Shown here one piece after another: positions 23,493 through 36,652 of a DNA stretch of 64,000 nucleotides. The notes under the pieces were generated by a model. It did no database searches. It saw only the letters and a list, made by a program, of their open reading frames with translations, and had not been told where the DNA came from. The translations under genes and the position numbers were made by a program. Origin of the DNA: Porites lobata (taxonomy: Eukaryota; Cnidaria; Anthozoa; Scleractinia; Poritidae); contig CALNXK010000030.1 in the NCBI GenBank assembly GCA_942486035.1, forward strand, positions 15,001 through 79,000, given 5' to 3'. Every line of letters begins with the position of its first letter. Position 1 is the first letter of the stretch.

Positions 23493-25432
23493 TTTGTTGT
23501 GGTTCAATTTTATCTTTGGTTTAATTTTATTCTCTTTTGTTTCAAACTCGTTATCATGCATTACCATACCCAAAAACAAAAGAAAAGAAAATTTAAACCA
23601 AGGATAAAAATTGAGCCACAACATATATATGGATTGGTGAAATTACGGTTAAGTTTCCAATCTTATAATGTCAACTGAAAACCGATAAAAATTTCTGCTT
23701 GTGAATATAAATCTATACTGAAATCAGGGATTCAAGGATTCAAGGAGAACTAAAAAGGTTTTCTTTCTTCCTGAAAAGACATACTATACGATTGAGGAAA
23801 CTGATTCATCAGGAATGCGGATTTAACAACAGCCCATTACTCTGGTTATCAAAAATGAACTAAAAACTAAATGGCATGCTAATGACTAAAAGCTACACCT
23901 AATTGGCTTTGGCAAACGTAGATCATTTTCAGAACTTATTATATGACCACTTAATGCAGCACGGAAACGCAGAGAGTTGCACGCATTTCTTAATAATCCC
24001 TTTATTTCACCTCGGCTAAGAAAAAGAGGTTGAGTTCTTTTTGTGAAATTTCGTTCGTTTTGTGAAAAGCATTGAGCGAAACCTTGAATAGAAATGTTGA
24101 GGGAAAAATAACTGAAAATTTGAACTACAATAGTTGAGTAGATTTTTTAGTAAGGTAGCACTGGAAGTGGGGTGCTATTATTTTCTCATTCTGTTTGTAA
24201 GGTTCGAGGTCAACCATTTTTTATAATTTCCAGTCACGTAGCCCCGAGATGAACATCAATATAATTTGTGGAGGGTAAAATTAGCTTAGTTTACCATACA
24301 AACTACTGATAAAACAAAATTACCGTGATTAATATTAGTGTCTATTCTTCATAACTGTCCAGTGCACTCAGTCACCCTGACCCTCGGGCACACTCAATAC
24401 GTCTTCAGTTAATTTGGTTCCAATCTCGTTATTAAGATACTGAAATAGACACGGCGCACGTGAATAGCTGACTAGCCTTGTTCGAACGCGGACTAATATA
24501 TTGGTCATGGTGGTTTAATGCAGGTCCATCAACATTGTGCCAGCAACAGAATAGAAGTACCAGAAACATACAGCGGTTTGTACAAAAAATTAACAGACAA
24601 ACACTCCTAATGGTTGAATCGCTGCCGTGGTAGTAGCAACACGCACTAGAGGGCCTTGACCATATATAATAACTGACCTTCCGACATGTTTGAACTCATA
24701 TGACCTACCTTTCAAACACGCGGTTTTACTGCTGAATGGTAGGTTTGTCCCAAGCGTAAATACTGTAGCCAAATTCTTGATGGCCAGGCAATTGAAGAGC
24801 AACGCTAACAAGAGGTAATGAAATTCATCTCAGTCGATGAACGTCATCCCCATGTGTTAAAAAGAGTGTAATGTTCATTGCTAAAAAACATGATGACTTG
24901 TTGGCTTCAGTAGAGAATGACGCACGTTTAAGAGGAGTGTTTAGTATATGTGCATAATGATAAAAATCTCTGATTGTACATTCACTTAAGTTAATTGTGT
25001 TTCATTCCATGGGTTGTGGCACGCGCCAATAAGCAGACAGGCCAGTCCGTTACCACACACAAAGCAAGTGGATTCAATAGCTTGCGCACAATGAAGCAAT
25101 CAAAAAGTGCGTGCTCGAAAGTGAATAGAGATTAGTTAGCATTGAAAGTAGTACTGATGTTGTTTACTTACCAATATAAATGTTATTTTTGTTAAAATTT
25201 GAGTCGGTCACAAAAATCTGAGTGTATAAAAACTCATACGTCATGGACTTCGGCTCATATAAGGTGCTTACGAAACGGATGCTAGGTCGTCCTCGGCATA
25301 GCCCATAATATGCAAATATTCTATGAAACTAAACGACGAAACAACATTCCTTGGTTTAGATACTACCGATTTAGTGCCTAATCGGAATTCAACCCCTTGA
25401 GGCCTCATATATCACAACAGAAGCATATGAAC
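23493..25432. other. Intergenic, nothing recognised
   Basis: AT-rich sequence with only short chance frames. I see no RNA gene, splice-bounded exon or bounded mobile element. Confidence 0.4.
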
Positions 25433-25807
25433 CAGGGGCACCCAACGTCAATTTTTGGAAAATATCTGTTCGGAAGACGATTTGAGACTAGAATTTTCGG
25501 AACATTTGTTGTAAAATTTCTCGGCGAACATCTGAAAAATAGGATAATTGCCCGTTTTTTAACGGATTTTTTCCGTAAAAAGGTCACCTAGAATTTTCGG
25601 GAGCCTTTTTTCTGGCTAAAATTTTCGAAAAGGTAAATCAGTTTGATCCCCCTAATTTTCGGATCACTAGACTTTCAGCTAGGAAATCCGAACAGATGAA
25701 AAATTTTTGGGGGATAAATATATGCCTATATCTACCGTTTACATACTAAAATACGTTCAATGCTATGTTTAAGTGGTTTTGAACTATATTCTCGTTGGGT
25801 GCCCCTG
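25433..25807. mobile_element. CAGGGGCACC MITE, copy 2
   Basis: Perfect CAGGGGCACCCAACG ends. 6-bp flanks ATGAAC (25427-25432) and ATAAAC (25808-25813) differ at one base. 375 bp. The interior (GGAAAATATCTGTTCGGAAG near the left end) is inverted relative to copy 3. Confidence 0.75.
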
Positions 25808-25813
25808 ATAAAC

Positions 25814-28800
25814 CCGATTCGGGGCTATATGCTTCTGATCATAAACCTTGAAAAGGTCTTTATCTTCGGCTATTTATGAACTTCTCACTTATCTAGAGAC
25901 AAATTAATTCTAAGACTAAAGAAAGAGATGCGACGCAATACAGTGAGTAAAATGTGGTCGTATATTGACTTGCGTGAAAAGTTACGATTACAGAGAATAT
26001 GTCTAAAGTCTATTTTTGCCCAATATGAAAAATCGATAACGTATTTTTTAATTATGTTTTCCATAACTTGCCGTCTCTTGGTATAATTTGTCATATAACA
26101 CGTCTTTTTGCTCAGTGAAGAAAGGTTTTATTCAGAAAGTTAAAATTAACCCTCCTAAAAATTATTTCATGTAACAGTGAGGCCGTGAGAATTACATTCC
26201 AACAGGTGCATATTAAGATAAGTGTTGTCTAAAAATAGAAGCCATTGAACATGTAGAAAGCTGATCGACGGAGGCAAAAATCGTTTCTAAAAATACTTTC
26301 AATTCAGGACGTGATCTTGTTATTATTTTTTTAAGATTTCCTTTCACATTTAAGCCATATCATGTTAGGGTTTTTAATACAATTGAAATTAGCTTCCGAG
26401 AAAGCGGGAACAAACTTGAGACTCTAGTTCCTGACGATATTTGAACACACACATAATATCCTTGGGTAGTGGCTGGACGCCGCGAGATCATGGTCTGCTT
26501 TGGTCAGCGTGAATCCTCTAGTTAGGGTATCAGGTTTCCTTTTCTAGTTTTTTTTCTCTCCCTTTGACACCGAATATACAATCTTTTTCATTTATACATT
26601 GACGCACGACGCAAAGAAAATAGATTAAACGAGTATTAGTCAAAGACAGAATAGGGTGGTAACTACTGAAAACTCTACTCCACTCTACGGGTTTAAATTC
26701 GAACGAATACACACAATTGACGCTGAAGTTAAATAAGTATGTTTAGTGATAAAGGGCCTCTTTGACTTCAGAATATTGAAAGATCTCTAGTTTGCAGGAG
26801 TCAATTTCCCTAGACTTACCTTTACAAGGTGAAGCATGTCAAGTTTTCTATTTTGAGGTTTAAGGAATCTAAAATATTCTAAACGATGGGGGACACCAGA
26901 ACAATTATTCTCAGGACTCCTCAGATTAATATATTTACGATAACAACAGGACCTATTTTCTTTATAATTCAACAACTATCTCTTTTTTTGTTTTTGTTAC
27001 ATAAGTGAAAAAGGCCTGAAACGATGCAAAAAATGAAAGTTACTCGTACCTCTAGAGCAGTGGTTTTAGTTTTTGTATTTGCTGAAGAGAAGTTTCTTGA
27101 ACATGTATAGTGGCCGATATTCAGGGTTTACTTCGTCATATCAAAGTTCGCTTGATACCTTGATGATTTCAATCACCTAAAAGAACTTAAATACAATCAG
27201 GTTAGAAAAACTTGTTGCAAATTTAGCATACAACAATACATTGTAACTAACAACTCAACTTCTAAAAAATGACCCAGTCTTTCTTACACCAAATTGCATT
27301 GTATCGGAAATCGAAAAAGAAAAAGAAAAAAAAAAGGAGATTGTCTTCTACCTGAATTCCGAATTTATCAAATCAGTTTTAATATTCCTCACTTCTAATC
27401 AACAACCAATCTTCCGACTGATCGATTAGAAATGCCAATGTATTTGCGGTATATAAAATCATACTCGGGTTTAGTTTCCGTTCTATATGAGGAAGTTGTT
27501 TTCTTATGCAAATGTTAATATGTGCCGCAGTTATTTTACTTAAATAGTGACACAAAGCCATAATATTGAGTAAGAACGAACGTAGAAATATAAACAAAAT
27601 TGTGTAATAGTCAAAGAAGAGGTACCAGTTGTGTTGTAATACCTTTTAGTGCTATGATTGTATTTGCTGTTTAGACATGCTCTCACGCAAAATGACAAAG
27701 CTGAGTTGTGTCCTGTCATTGACCAAGAAGATATCTTCCGGGCTATTTTGATTAATGCTTCGTATTATTTTAACCTAAGGCTTGACAAATGAAACAGAAC
27801 ACGAAATCACTTGCCAAAACAGGTAAATAGATTAATAGCGGATTCTAATATACGAAGGTAATTTTGTCTTTAATCCGTTTGCATGTACATCTTTGTGAGA
27901 GCTTTTACCTAATATCACACTTAATAAAACATAAAACCTTTCTTTAAGCATCGCCTTCGGGCGTTAAAGAAACAATTAACAGACAAAAAAGGAGAAAAAT
28001 CTTTCGTTCAATATATTACCACGTCTTTCAAAAAATTAACTTGTTTAATCTTTTAAAATGAACAATTTACAGAAACTATTTTCGACTTGGTGCATTTGCA
28101 CAGCGTATTTGTACAAGCTAACAAATTTGACAAACGGAAGGTCTTTTTTTAATATTCATTGAATCTGTGTATTTCAATACAGGATGTTTGATTTCAACTC
28201 ACCCTTTGCAATATGATATTATTTGTAAGCTTATTCCACCTTAGCTATCCGTACTTGTGTCAGTCACGAATGATCAATCACAGCTAGAAAATGAACTTCA
28301 CTTTTATTCCTCATGCGATGTTGCATTGCTTGCTTAATTTATGCGCTGCGTCGCTAAGGGTTGCACTGTTTAGATCGCGCCTTAGCTGGTCTTCTTAAAT
28401 TGCCACAAAAAAATAACAAAGAAAGTCGTTTCTGTGTTTGAAAGTAATGATCTCTATGAATTGATGACGGGCAGCGATGAAGTTCAGGAGGTGAAACTTT
28501 TTTACATTTCACGGCAAGAAGTAAATTTAGAATATCACCACCTTTTTCAAGATAACAGATTTTCTATTTCGCAGTCACTTGCAGTTAAGATTGAGCAAAA
28601 AAGGCACTTGACTTGAGCTTAACAGGACGTTGCTTGGCGACGCAACGTCTTATGAAAACATTACTGGACTTTCTTCATTTTACGCGTAATAATTGACGCA
28701 AAGTCCTGTCCAAAAGGCAAACCTGTTAGATATGTTTTACGTCGTTTCTGCTAAGTGATAAGTAAAGTTTCGACATTAGTTTTTCCCTCAAATTAAATTA

Positions 28801-31800
28801 TTTTCAAAACTCTTTATATTTGCCGTTGACGGGTTTCTGTGACAAAACTTTTCATTCATCAACAGGATACTTTCACAAGTTCTTCACTTTTGCTTTTAGT
28901 TTCCACACAAAAAAGGCAACTTTTCAGAGCCAAAATATACCACATGTAGTGCATCCATGATTTACTAACAATATTTAGTTCCACAAAGAAGCTTGTCAGC
29001 AGAAACCCTCTTAAGAACAAGTTTTTATTAAGATTTTAATATTTATTGTTCATTTAATACAGACATGCCATGTTTGAGATGCTTTTAGGAGGAAAATCAA
29101 GAAAAAAAAAGATAAACGGAAAAACAACTGTATCAATACACTCAGACTCAGAGCCTACCCATAGATTTCGAGATACATCCCACTAAAGAACAACAACAAC
29201 AACAACAACATTAATTCATGAAACATTTTTTTGTTTGCGGCAAGCTTGTTTTCAAACGAAGCGTCAGCTTGCGCATTCATGGCCACGGCGACAAATACAT
29301 GTGCACTTTTAATTAGATCAACGCCAACCAGTTTTTGCAAAAAAACCCGTTTTCTTTCATCAAAAATATTCCGTAGCTTAACAACAAAAATGACGTTTAA
29401 CGTGAAAAGAGGTTTGCTGCATTTCTCTAGTAGCTTGCATGCTCGAACGAGCCACTCCTTCAAATTAAATGGCTGCGCAAAAATATGTCAAAAGTGTACC
29501 GGGTCAGACCACTACCAAATTAGAACGTAACATCACAAATGGGGCAAATTGCACAATGTTAACGTTATCAGCAATCTAAGCAAAAGGCTTTGGACAGGAT
29601 TGCCATCGACCTCTGCTTGAGTGATAAACATTTTTACTTAAAATTAAGTTGATTAATTGCTCTTTTTTTCGATTCCTCTCTTTCCACGTTTTATTATGGG
29701 CTGACTGATAATTTCAAAATTTTCCCACTTTGCGTATTTAGTTACTAAGTAGCATTTTCAATAAAAGTATTTAATAATTAATTAGACATTTCTTTTTCGC
29801 CACTAAGAGTGTATCTTTTCTATAATACCGCTGAAATTGGAAGGGAATAAAATATACTTGATCTAGAGGGAAAAACTATACAACAATCATCAGCATTCAA
29901 AGTATTAGGAAAAATGATAATCATAATCTTTTTTAATGATGAGCTCCAACTAAACACACGAAATAGTAACAGCTCACTTTATTACTTGCTGGGGTTTCCT
30001 AAACTGGCTATAATCTGATGGCTAAGTCGATGAGTTCGGAGACATTTCTTGAATATGTTTTGAAAAAGAAACTATAATGTGAATAAAGAAATCAAACCGC
30101 ACGAAATAATAAAATAATATTGATATTAATTTCAGGGTTTTTTTGTTTTGAAAAAAATCTCGTTTTATCTTTTTATTTTCTCACCTGGCTAAAGTCTGAA
30201 CTAAGTCAATAAGTTCTGAGACATTTCTTGAATATTTTGAGAAAAATAAAACAGAAATAAGGTGATTTTTAAACATGATACCTGATAATCTGAAATTTTC
30301 CTAGTTTTGAAGAGTATTTGGCATTCGATTTAGTGAAACGGAAGTATTATTACGGAACATGTTATGTTGAAAATTAAGGCAGTTACATTTACTAGGAAGA
30401 AATAAAACCATGTTCTTTGAAGAAGCCATAATTTAGTTTAAAAGACGAAAATTCAAAAAAAGGGTGAATAAGGATCTCACAGAATTTTGTTACCTGTGAT
30501 GAATGAATCCTGCAGTGCGTCCCTAATATGGGTAGAAGGTCTTGTGTTTACTGAGGCGAGCAACTGATACTTTTAGCATGTTTTAAGATCTTTATAAGAT
30601 TTATTTATTGTATGAATTTACCTAGGTTAATGTTTGTCCAATCAGCAAACTGTTTTTTGTCATTACAAGTTCTTTTTGTTGCCTAGCTCGGTGAACGTCA
30701 ATATGCCCTCGGGCTTTGGCAGGCTGAAAAGGTCGGCGAGAAGCATACTCGCACCATGTTTGGTTATAAATGAGTCTTTTCCATGTGGGTCGTGGGATGA
30801 TAGTCAAGAAATTTTATCTCGGTTTTCCTCCTAGCAAATAATTCAAGTAATAATGTGCCAAATGCGATTTACGATATTAGATGATTTCCATTTATTCAAA
30901 TTAGCTTTAGCATCTTTGTAGAGTATCGTCAAACAGATTAAATTATTAGCAAAAAACAATCACGAAATCTCTTTCAAACTGTCGATTCGCTGATTATGCA
31001 TTTAAAGAGAGAAGGGCTAAGCGTTAAACTGAAAACGTATTACGTTTTGAAAGCAAACAGTGCAACAACGCAACCTTGTAGGTTGTTCAGGTAGTTCAAA
31101 GTCATGGGGTCATGGTTATGGGGTTCTGGGGGTTAGTTTACGAACTCTTCATTGCCTAGTGGAAAATCAAAGGACAGTGCCAGCTGTTTATAATGACTGC
31201 AGCAAAAACAACACAAACCAATTGTGAGTATTAAACTCGCCTTGGTATTTCAGCTCTCAGCCAGATAAATCCGATGAGTTAACACTATTGGTGTTCCGTT
31301 CACTCTGAAAAGAGATGAAGGCAAGCTGTGCCATTGATGCTGTAGTTACCACGTTCACTAATCTTGAGAAGTTTTGGTTCTGCAATGTTTTTCAAAATAT
31401 TTAATACTTTCTTTTAGGTTTTGATCTTCGTCTCGGCTAGAGGTGACCGTCGTCAAGAGATATCAGGAAAACCCAACCAGGAATGTGGGAAAAACCACTT
31501 GGAAAAACTTCCTGCTATATCATTTTTGTTTCATATCGCTTTTGGGCCAACAACTACCGAATATGTGAAAAACAATAAATTTTAATTTCTTCGAAAAAGA
31601 GCCCTCATTATTGAATTTTTTTTCAGCTGCAGTCAATTTCACAACACCCTTCTTACCTAAAACTTTACAATTTTATCCCTCCAAATCGCATAAAATTAAT
31701 TACAAACCTGAAAAGCCCAACCATTTCGCTCATGTCAAAATTCATAAGAAAACAACTCATTTTGTTAAAATACTAAAAAATACATTTAGTCTACGAAGAA

Positions 31801-34800
31801 GCTTCATTTGAATGGTTACTCCATAGAATCTGGCCCTTAGAGTAAAGGCTGACGAGGAAATTTACCAAAAATACCCATTTTTATTAATGTAGTTGATTTT
31901 CTTCAGATTTGAGCGGATTTCAGGTACAACGTCGGACCTTCTGAGGTATTCTCTTTTAATAATTAAGAAGTTAATCTTCACAGGATACGATGCGACTTCT
32001 TTTGTTTTGTATTCTTGCCGCAAGTGGTCTTAAAAGTTATCTGATGTCTCTTTTTACATCAGGGAAAAAAGCATTGAACGTTTACATCTAGCTTGATAGG
32101 TGGAATGGTCCGGTTATAATGATCAAAAAGTTAATTGGTGTTTCCATTAAAAAAATGACTATTCTCGTCCCTTTACTTTGCCTGAGTGCCTTGTTTGTTA
32201 TATGCGATAACTCCTTATGAACGACACAACTTCGAGGATGCCTACTAATTTACAAAATTCGATGTTACAAAACAATTTTAGTTTATCAAGTACAAACCTT
32301 AATCAGACGTATCTGAGCTATGTGGCTTTCCCATAATTAGGAGTAGTCGAAATCCAACATATCACTGAACAAGATTTCTTAAATTTCCTAAACTGCTGGT
32401 TATAGGCCAGAAAGACTAAAAGACAGAATTTTTGTCTTAAATTGACATTGGAAGCTAATACTGCCTTATACAAATTACAATAATGTTTAGTTTATCGCGA
32501 GAAATCTACTGGTTAAAAAAAATTGAATTTTAAGTAAAGATCCGTTTATTTGTAAAATCAATAAAATGAACTCAAAGATGTAGCGAAGATCATTCCATGA
32601 AAATGAAAAGAAATAAACTTGAAAGGAAATCTTTATTTTTAAGCCGCTAGTGAAATAGAAGATACGTTTTGACACTAGCAAAAAATAAAATTAAAAAAAC
32701 TAAGCACAAAGTGGCATGATGTTACATGATATTTTAAAAGGCGCTCATTGAATGCCGTGTGTAGGTTGAGCAAATGAAGTAAAAGTAAAAGAAAACCACA
32801 GGCTCAATATTCATTTTCGATGTACAACAATTTGTTTCGGAGCCAGCTGGTCATCATCTGAGTTTATGAAACACCGAGCGGCTAACTATCACAGTTGGCG
32901 ATCGGTAAACACGTTATAACAATTTCCAGGTTTTCTCAAAATGTTTTTTGATCTCTGTCTGCAGACAGAGAAAAACAGATAATATCAGTATTTTAAAACA
33001 CTGGTGTCTACGCAACCCCTAAGAGCCAAGTTCAAGCTATAAAAGGAAAAAAAAATTGATTGTCGGTTTAGTACTTTAGTCACGCATAATTTATGACAAA
33101 TTTTTTAATGGTAATTTATGATAGACTACTAGCTAGTCGGTCGACTAGTAGTCGCGTTTATAGCACTCATGATTTTTGTTCTTTTTTTTTTTTTAGTTTG
33201 TTAGTGTTTCAGTGAAAATTTTGGGCGGGTCATGAGCTTAACCTTATACCTTGAATTAACTGCCTGACACCCTCATCACGGCTGATTTTATTAAGAATCA
33301 CTGAAGAATGGCAGTTCAATTTGGATCGTCTCAGCTGTTCTTTGGGGCGGTGTCAAATCTTTGGAACGGCCGAACTTTCCTGTCATAGAGGGCCGCCTAA
33401 GGTATGTAACACAATTTTGGGAAATTCTTTACCCCCGAGCCACGATATTAATTTCAGGGGTCCGTTCCTCGAAAGGCCCAGTAAAGGTCCGGTAACTTTT
33501 CGGGCCGCGAGGCAAATTTTAAAATTAAAACCTCCTGAATAGCAGCACAGTTCCTAGCTCACAAATCAATCAGCTTAATTGCTTCATTAACTGACAGTTT
33601 CGTGGTATCATTTTCAAAATTATTGAAATTTTGATCTCGAATGCACCAAGGCAAATATAAAATAGCTTTTCGGGCCCGAAAAGTTACCGCGACTTTGAAC
33701 AAATTGACAGGCCCTAGGTCTTTACTCAAAGGGATTCATGGTCTAACTAATGAGAAGTTTAGCGTCTAAACAGGCTCTGAAAATAGTTTGACATGTCTAT
33801 TTTTACTGTTTAACCGTGAAAACTAGTCGAAAAGTGATTGGAATAAAGTTTGGCGATTTCAATTGGTCGAGAGGTCGTCCAGGACAAATTTGAAAGAAAT
33901 TATGCAATTAAATTATCCAGCGAAGGAAACGTATGAACTGATAAAACAACTCTTTTGTATAAAGATCTCCAGATTTCATACATGCATGATCCTTCATAGT
34001 CGCAGCCATTTATTTACTAAGTTGTTCAGAGACCTAATTTGTTTTCATCAGAGTTATTCTAATGGTCGTTTATCTTATGTATAGCTGGCAAAAATTATGT
34101 TTCCATAATTATGAATACTCCGGCCTTCTGCTGTTCTTCCCCTAGTTGTAACGTCTGTCCTTAAGTGACTCATATACTCAAGGCGTCAGCTATTCTGAGC
34201 CAAAATATGAGAGAAATTCTTATATAACTCTTCTGAAGATTATGAGCAAATGAACAAGTCCCCTTTCGGTGCTCACTACAAAAGACCCGGCATTACAAAG
34301 AGGCGCTTTTTCAGTGAATTCGTGATAGGAAAACAACCAAATTTACGACCATTTGTTGAAGACTCGCACAATAATTTTATAAGCTAAATCTAACAAACTA
34401 ATTTAAAACCCCGTGTAAATTAGAAGGCAAATTTGGCATTCATTATATTTTCCTCTGATGTACTCCTCACTCTAAATTGCGCTTTCCTTGTATCATATTT
34501 GCCCTGAGGAGCAAACTTGGTGCAAATCTTTTTTTCGTCGGCCAGTCACATTTTCAGGTGTAGATCCCTTTTTCGCTTTTGCTCATCGCGTAAGTCAAAA
34601 GTAAGTTATTCTGGTCGCAAATTTGTAACGTATTTCTGAAATACCTGGAACTTTAGGTAACCTTTTTATAGCTAAAAATACACCCTTATGTTTTCGTAAC
34701 ACTTGCATTACCGACATTATCATTTGCCGACATCTCTAGAAAGTTTCTTCAGTTTCAACCACTTGACAGTTGTCATGTGGTCAGACCAAAGGCAACACCG

Positions 34801-35171
34801 CCGAGAGCCGCAAAAAACCTAGAGCAAAACTTTCTTTCAAATCGGCACTTTATAAATTCAAGCGGAGTCAATGATTTGCTCGTTCAGATTAAACTAATTA
34901 TTCTAATTAGCTCTACCATTCGAGAATGAACCACGCACAACCCACATTCCCTTGATTCGTTCTTACGAACACGGCTAAAGTGTAAAACGTCTGTCAAATT
35001 TCTATCTTTTGAATGCTAGTATTCAGTTGAAAACAAAATTTTTCTGTTACACTCGTCTTGACTGGTAACTAGGCATCACCCCATTTTGGAACGATCCCCT
35101 TCCGCCCAACTTATTATTTTTCGTTTTTTACAACAACACAGTGATAAGATCGACAGCATTACCCACTGGAG
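25814..35171. other. Gene desert, no supported gene
   Basis: More than 9 kb of AT-rich sequence. It holds a degenerate direct duplication of about 180 bp around 30,000-30,240 (GAGACATTTCTTGAATAT occurs twice), a (CAA)n run at 29,189-29,210, a repeat with TTTTCGGGCC blocks at about 33,460-33,690, and a 9-bp hairpin at 33,124-33,153. No open frame has domain features. Confidence 0.4.
29189..29210. repeat. (CAA)n microsatellite
   Basis: About seven uninterrupted CAA units. Confidence 0.85.
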
Positions 35172-35401
35172 GAAAAAAATGGATTTGCACAAATTTGCTC
35201 CTTGTAAATATGTCGCAAAAATGTAAAAACTGAGGAGTAAATATGGGGCAAAGATGGTAAATGACACATTTGCATACCAAAAAAGACTGGGGGTGTAAAT
35301 AGCCAGGCAAATGGGGCATTTACCCACATTTACCCACCCATCAGTTTTCACAATTTTTGCAAAACATTTGCCCCGGAGCAAATTTGTGCAAATGCATTTT
35401 C
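35172..35401. mobile_element. Fold-back MITE with GCAAATTTGTGCAAAT arms
   Basis: Arms of about 60 bp are inverted: ATTTGCACAAATTTGCTCC on the left and GGAGCAAATTTGTGCAAAT on the right, extending inward to AAAACTGA / TCAGTTTT. 230 bp in all. Non-coding. Confidence 0.7.
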
Positions 35402-35812
35402 TTGTCCAATGACATAATAAAAAGATATAAGATAGCGAAGGACCATACACTGTGGTGTGCTGCCCATAAATGGAAGTGATGAAAGGTAGGCTTTGGGACA
35501 ATAAAACCTTGAAAAGTCATCTACTTTTTACATAAGAATGGCCCGGATTTATGGCAATAATACTAAGCTTTGAAGCAATGCTTCCTGAGTTTCCTAATAA
35601 ACATCAGTACATGACGGTAGCTAGTTCAAAGAAAATCGCGTTGAAAACGATGCGTTTGGACATCTATGATTAAAGGGTGCTAAGTAAATATTGAAACTAG
35701 CCTGCGAGAGCATCCGGTTTTTTCGGCTTTAGACATAAATTTATTTTGTAAAATGCTGAAAAATAAACGGTACCTCGATGTGAAAGGAGTAGTGCCAATC
35801 AGGTTAAATTCT

Positions 35813-36217
35813 AGGGGGGGCAGGGGGGGGGGGGTTACTCCTGGGAATTCTTGGTGGGGGTGTGCCGCTGGGCTCAAAAAATTCTGACCCAATTTCAGAC
35901 CAGAAAATGTCATATTCACACCCGTTTTCCGATTTGGCCTCTAATGCATAATATCATTACTTTAGATTAAAAAAGCAACAAGAAAGATTTCTTAAAATCC
36001 ATTTCGAATTAACATATTTTTCTTTCTTTCTTAGTCATTTGGAACTGAAATAATGAATAAATTCATACACTCCCAACAGTCCCTCGAAAACCATACCCGA
36101 TTCCAAACCAAAATAGGCAAAGTCTATACCTGTTTTCAGACCAAAACGGCGCAAAACCCCTACCCTGTGGGGCGACACATACTTATGTGGATTATAGGGG
36201 ATTACCCTCCCGGGGGC
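35813..36217. mobile_element. Inverted-repeat element, G-run ends, copy 2
   Basis: Outer G-rich and C-rich runs flank an inner TGTGCCGC...GGCGACACA inverted match. The layout (AATTCTGACCCAATTTCAGACC repeats inside, GGATTACCC near the end) resembles the element at 14,022-14,444 but is diverged. Confidence 0.45.
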
Positions 36218-36597
36218 TAAATTTGAATAGTTTCACCTAGTGTAGGATTTAGTCAACAGACTCAAAGAATTTTAAAAACACTGCACTACATCCTAGGGGT
36301 ATAACTCCTTATACCGGCCTATATGGGCAGCCTCTGCCCAAAAGCCGGGTATTTTTTTTCAGGCTTCAGGTATATAAAAGAACAGGGATTGCATTAGTTG
36401 AAGTAAATGAAACAGATGAAAGGGCATCTGTCAATTCGGTCGTGAAAGGACCTAAAAGAGCTAACAGACGCATTTAACGGTCGTAAAAAAGTCCAGAAAA
36501 GATTCTGGTTCAGTGAATTACAATTCATATTTTCATATTAAAAAGATTGTGCATTTACAACAGCTAAAATTAAGCGCAGAAATGCAGCGTCCTAAAC

Positions 36598-36641
36598 CAA
36601 CCTCGTCCCCGGGGTAGGAGAGAGAACCTGGGAACGAGGTT
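36598..36641. mobile_element. 44-bp mini-MITE with 11-bp target duplication
   Basis: The ends AACCTCGTCCCC and GGGAACGAGGTT are inverted (one mismatch). GCGTCCTAAAC is repeated exactly on both sides (36587-36597 and 36642-36652). The copy at 54,880 shares the termini and the 11-bp flank length. Confidence 0.7.
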
Positions 36642-36652
36642 GCGTCCTAAAC

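Noticed and set aside
29155..29530. Overlapping open frames on both strands around 29.2-29.5 kb
   Set aside because: Mutually overlapping frames include a (CAA)n run; neither shows a domain or splice boundaries.
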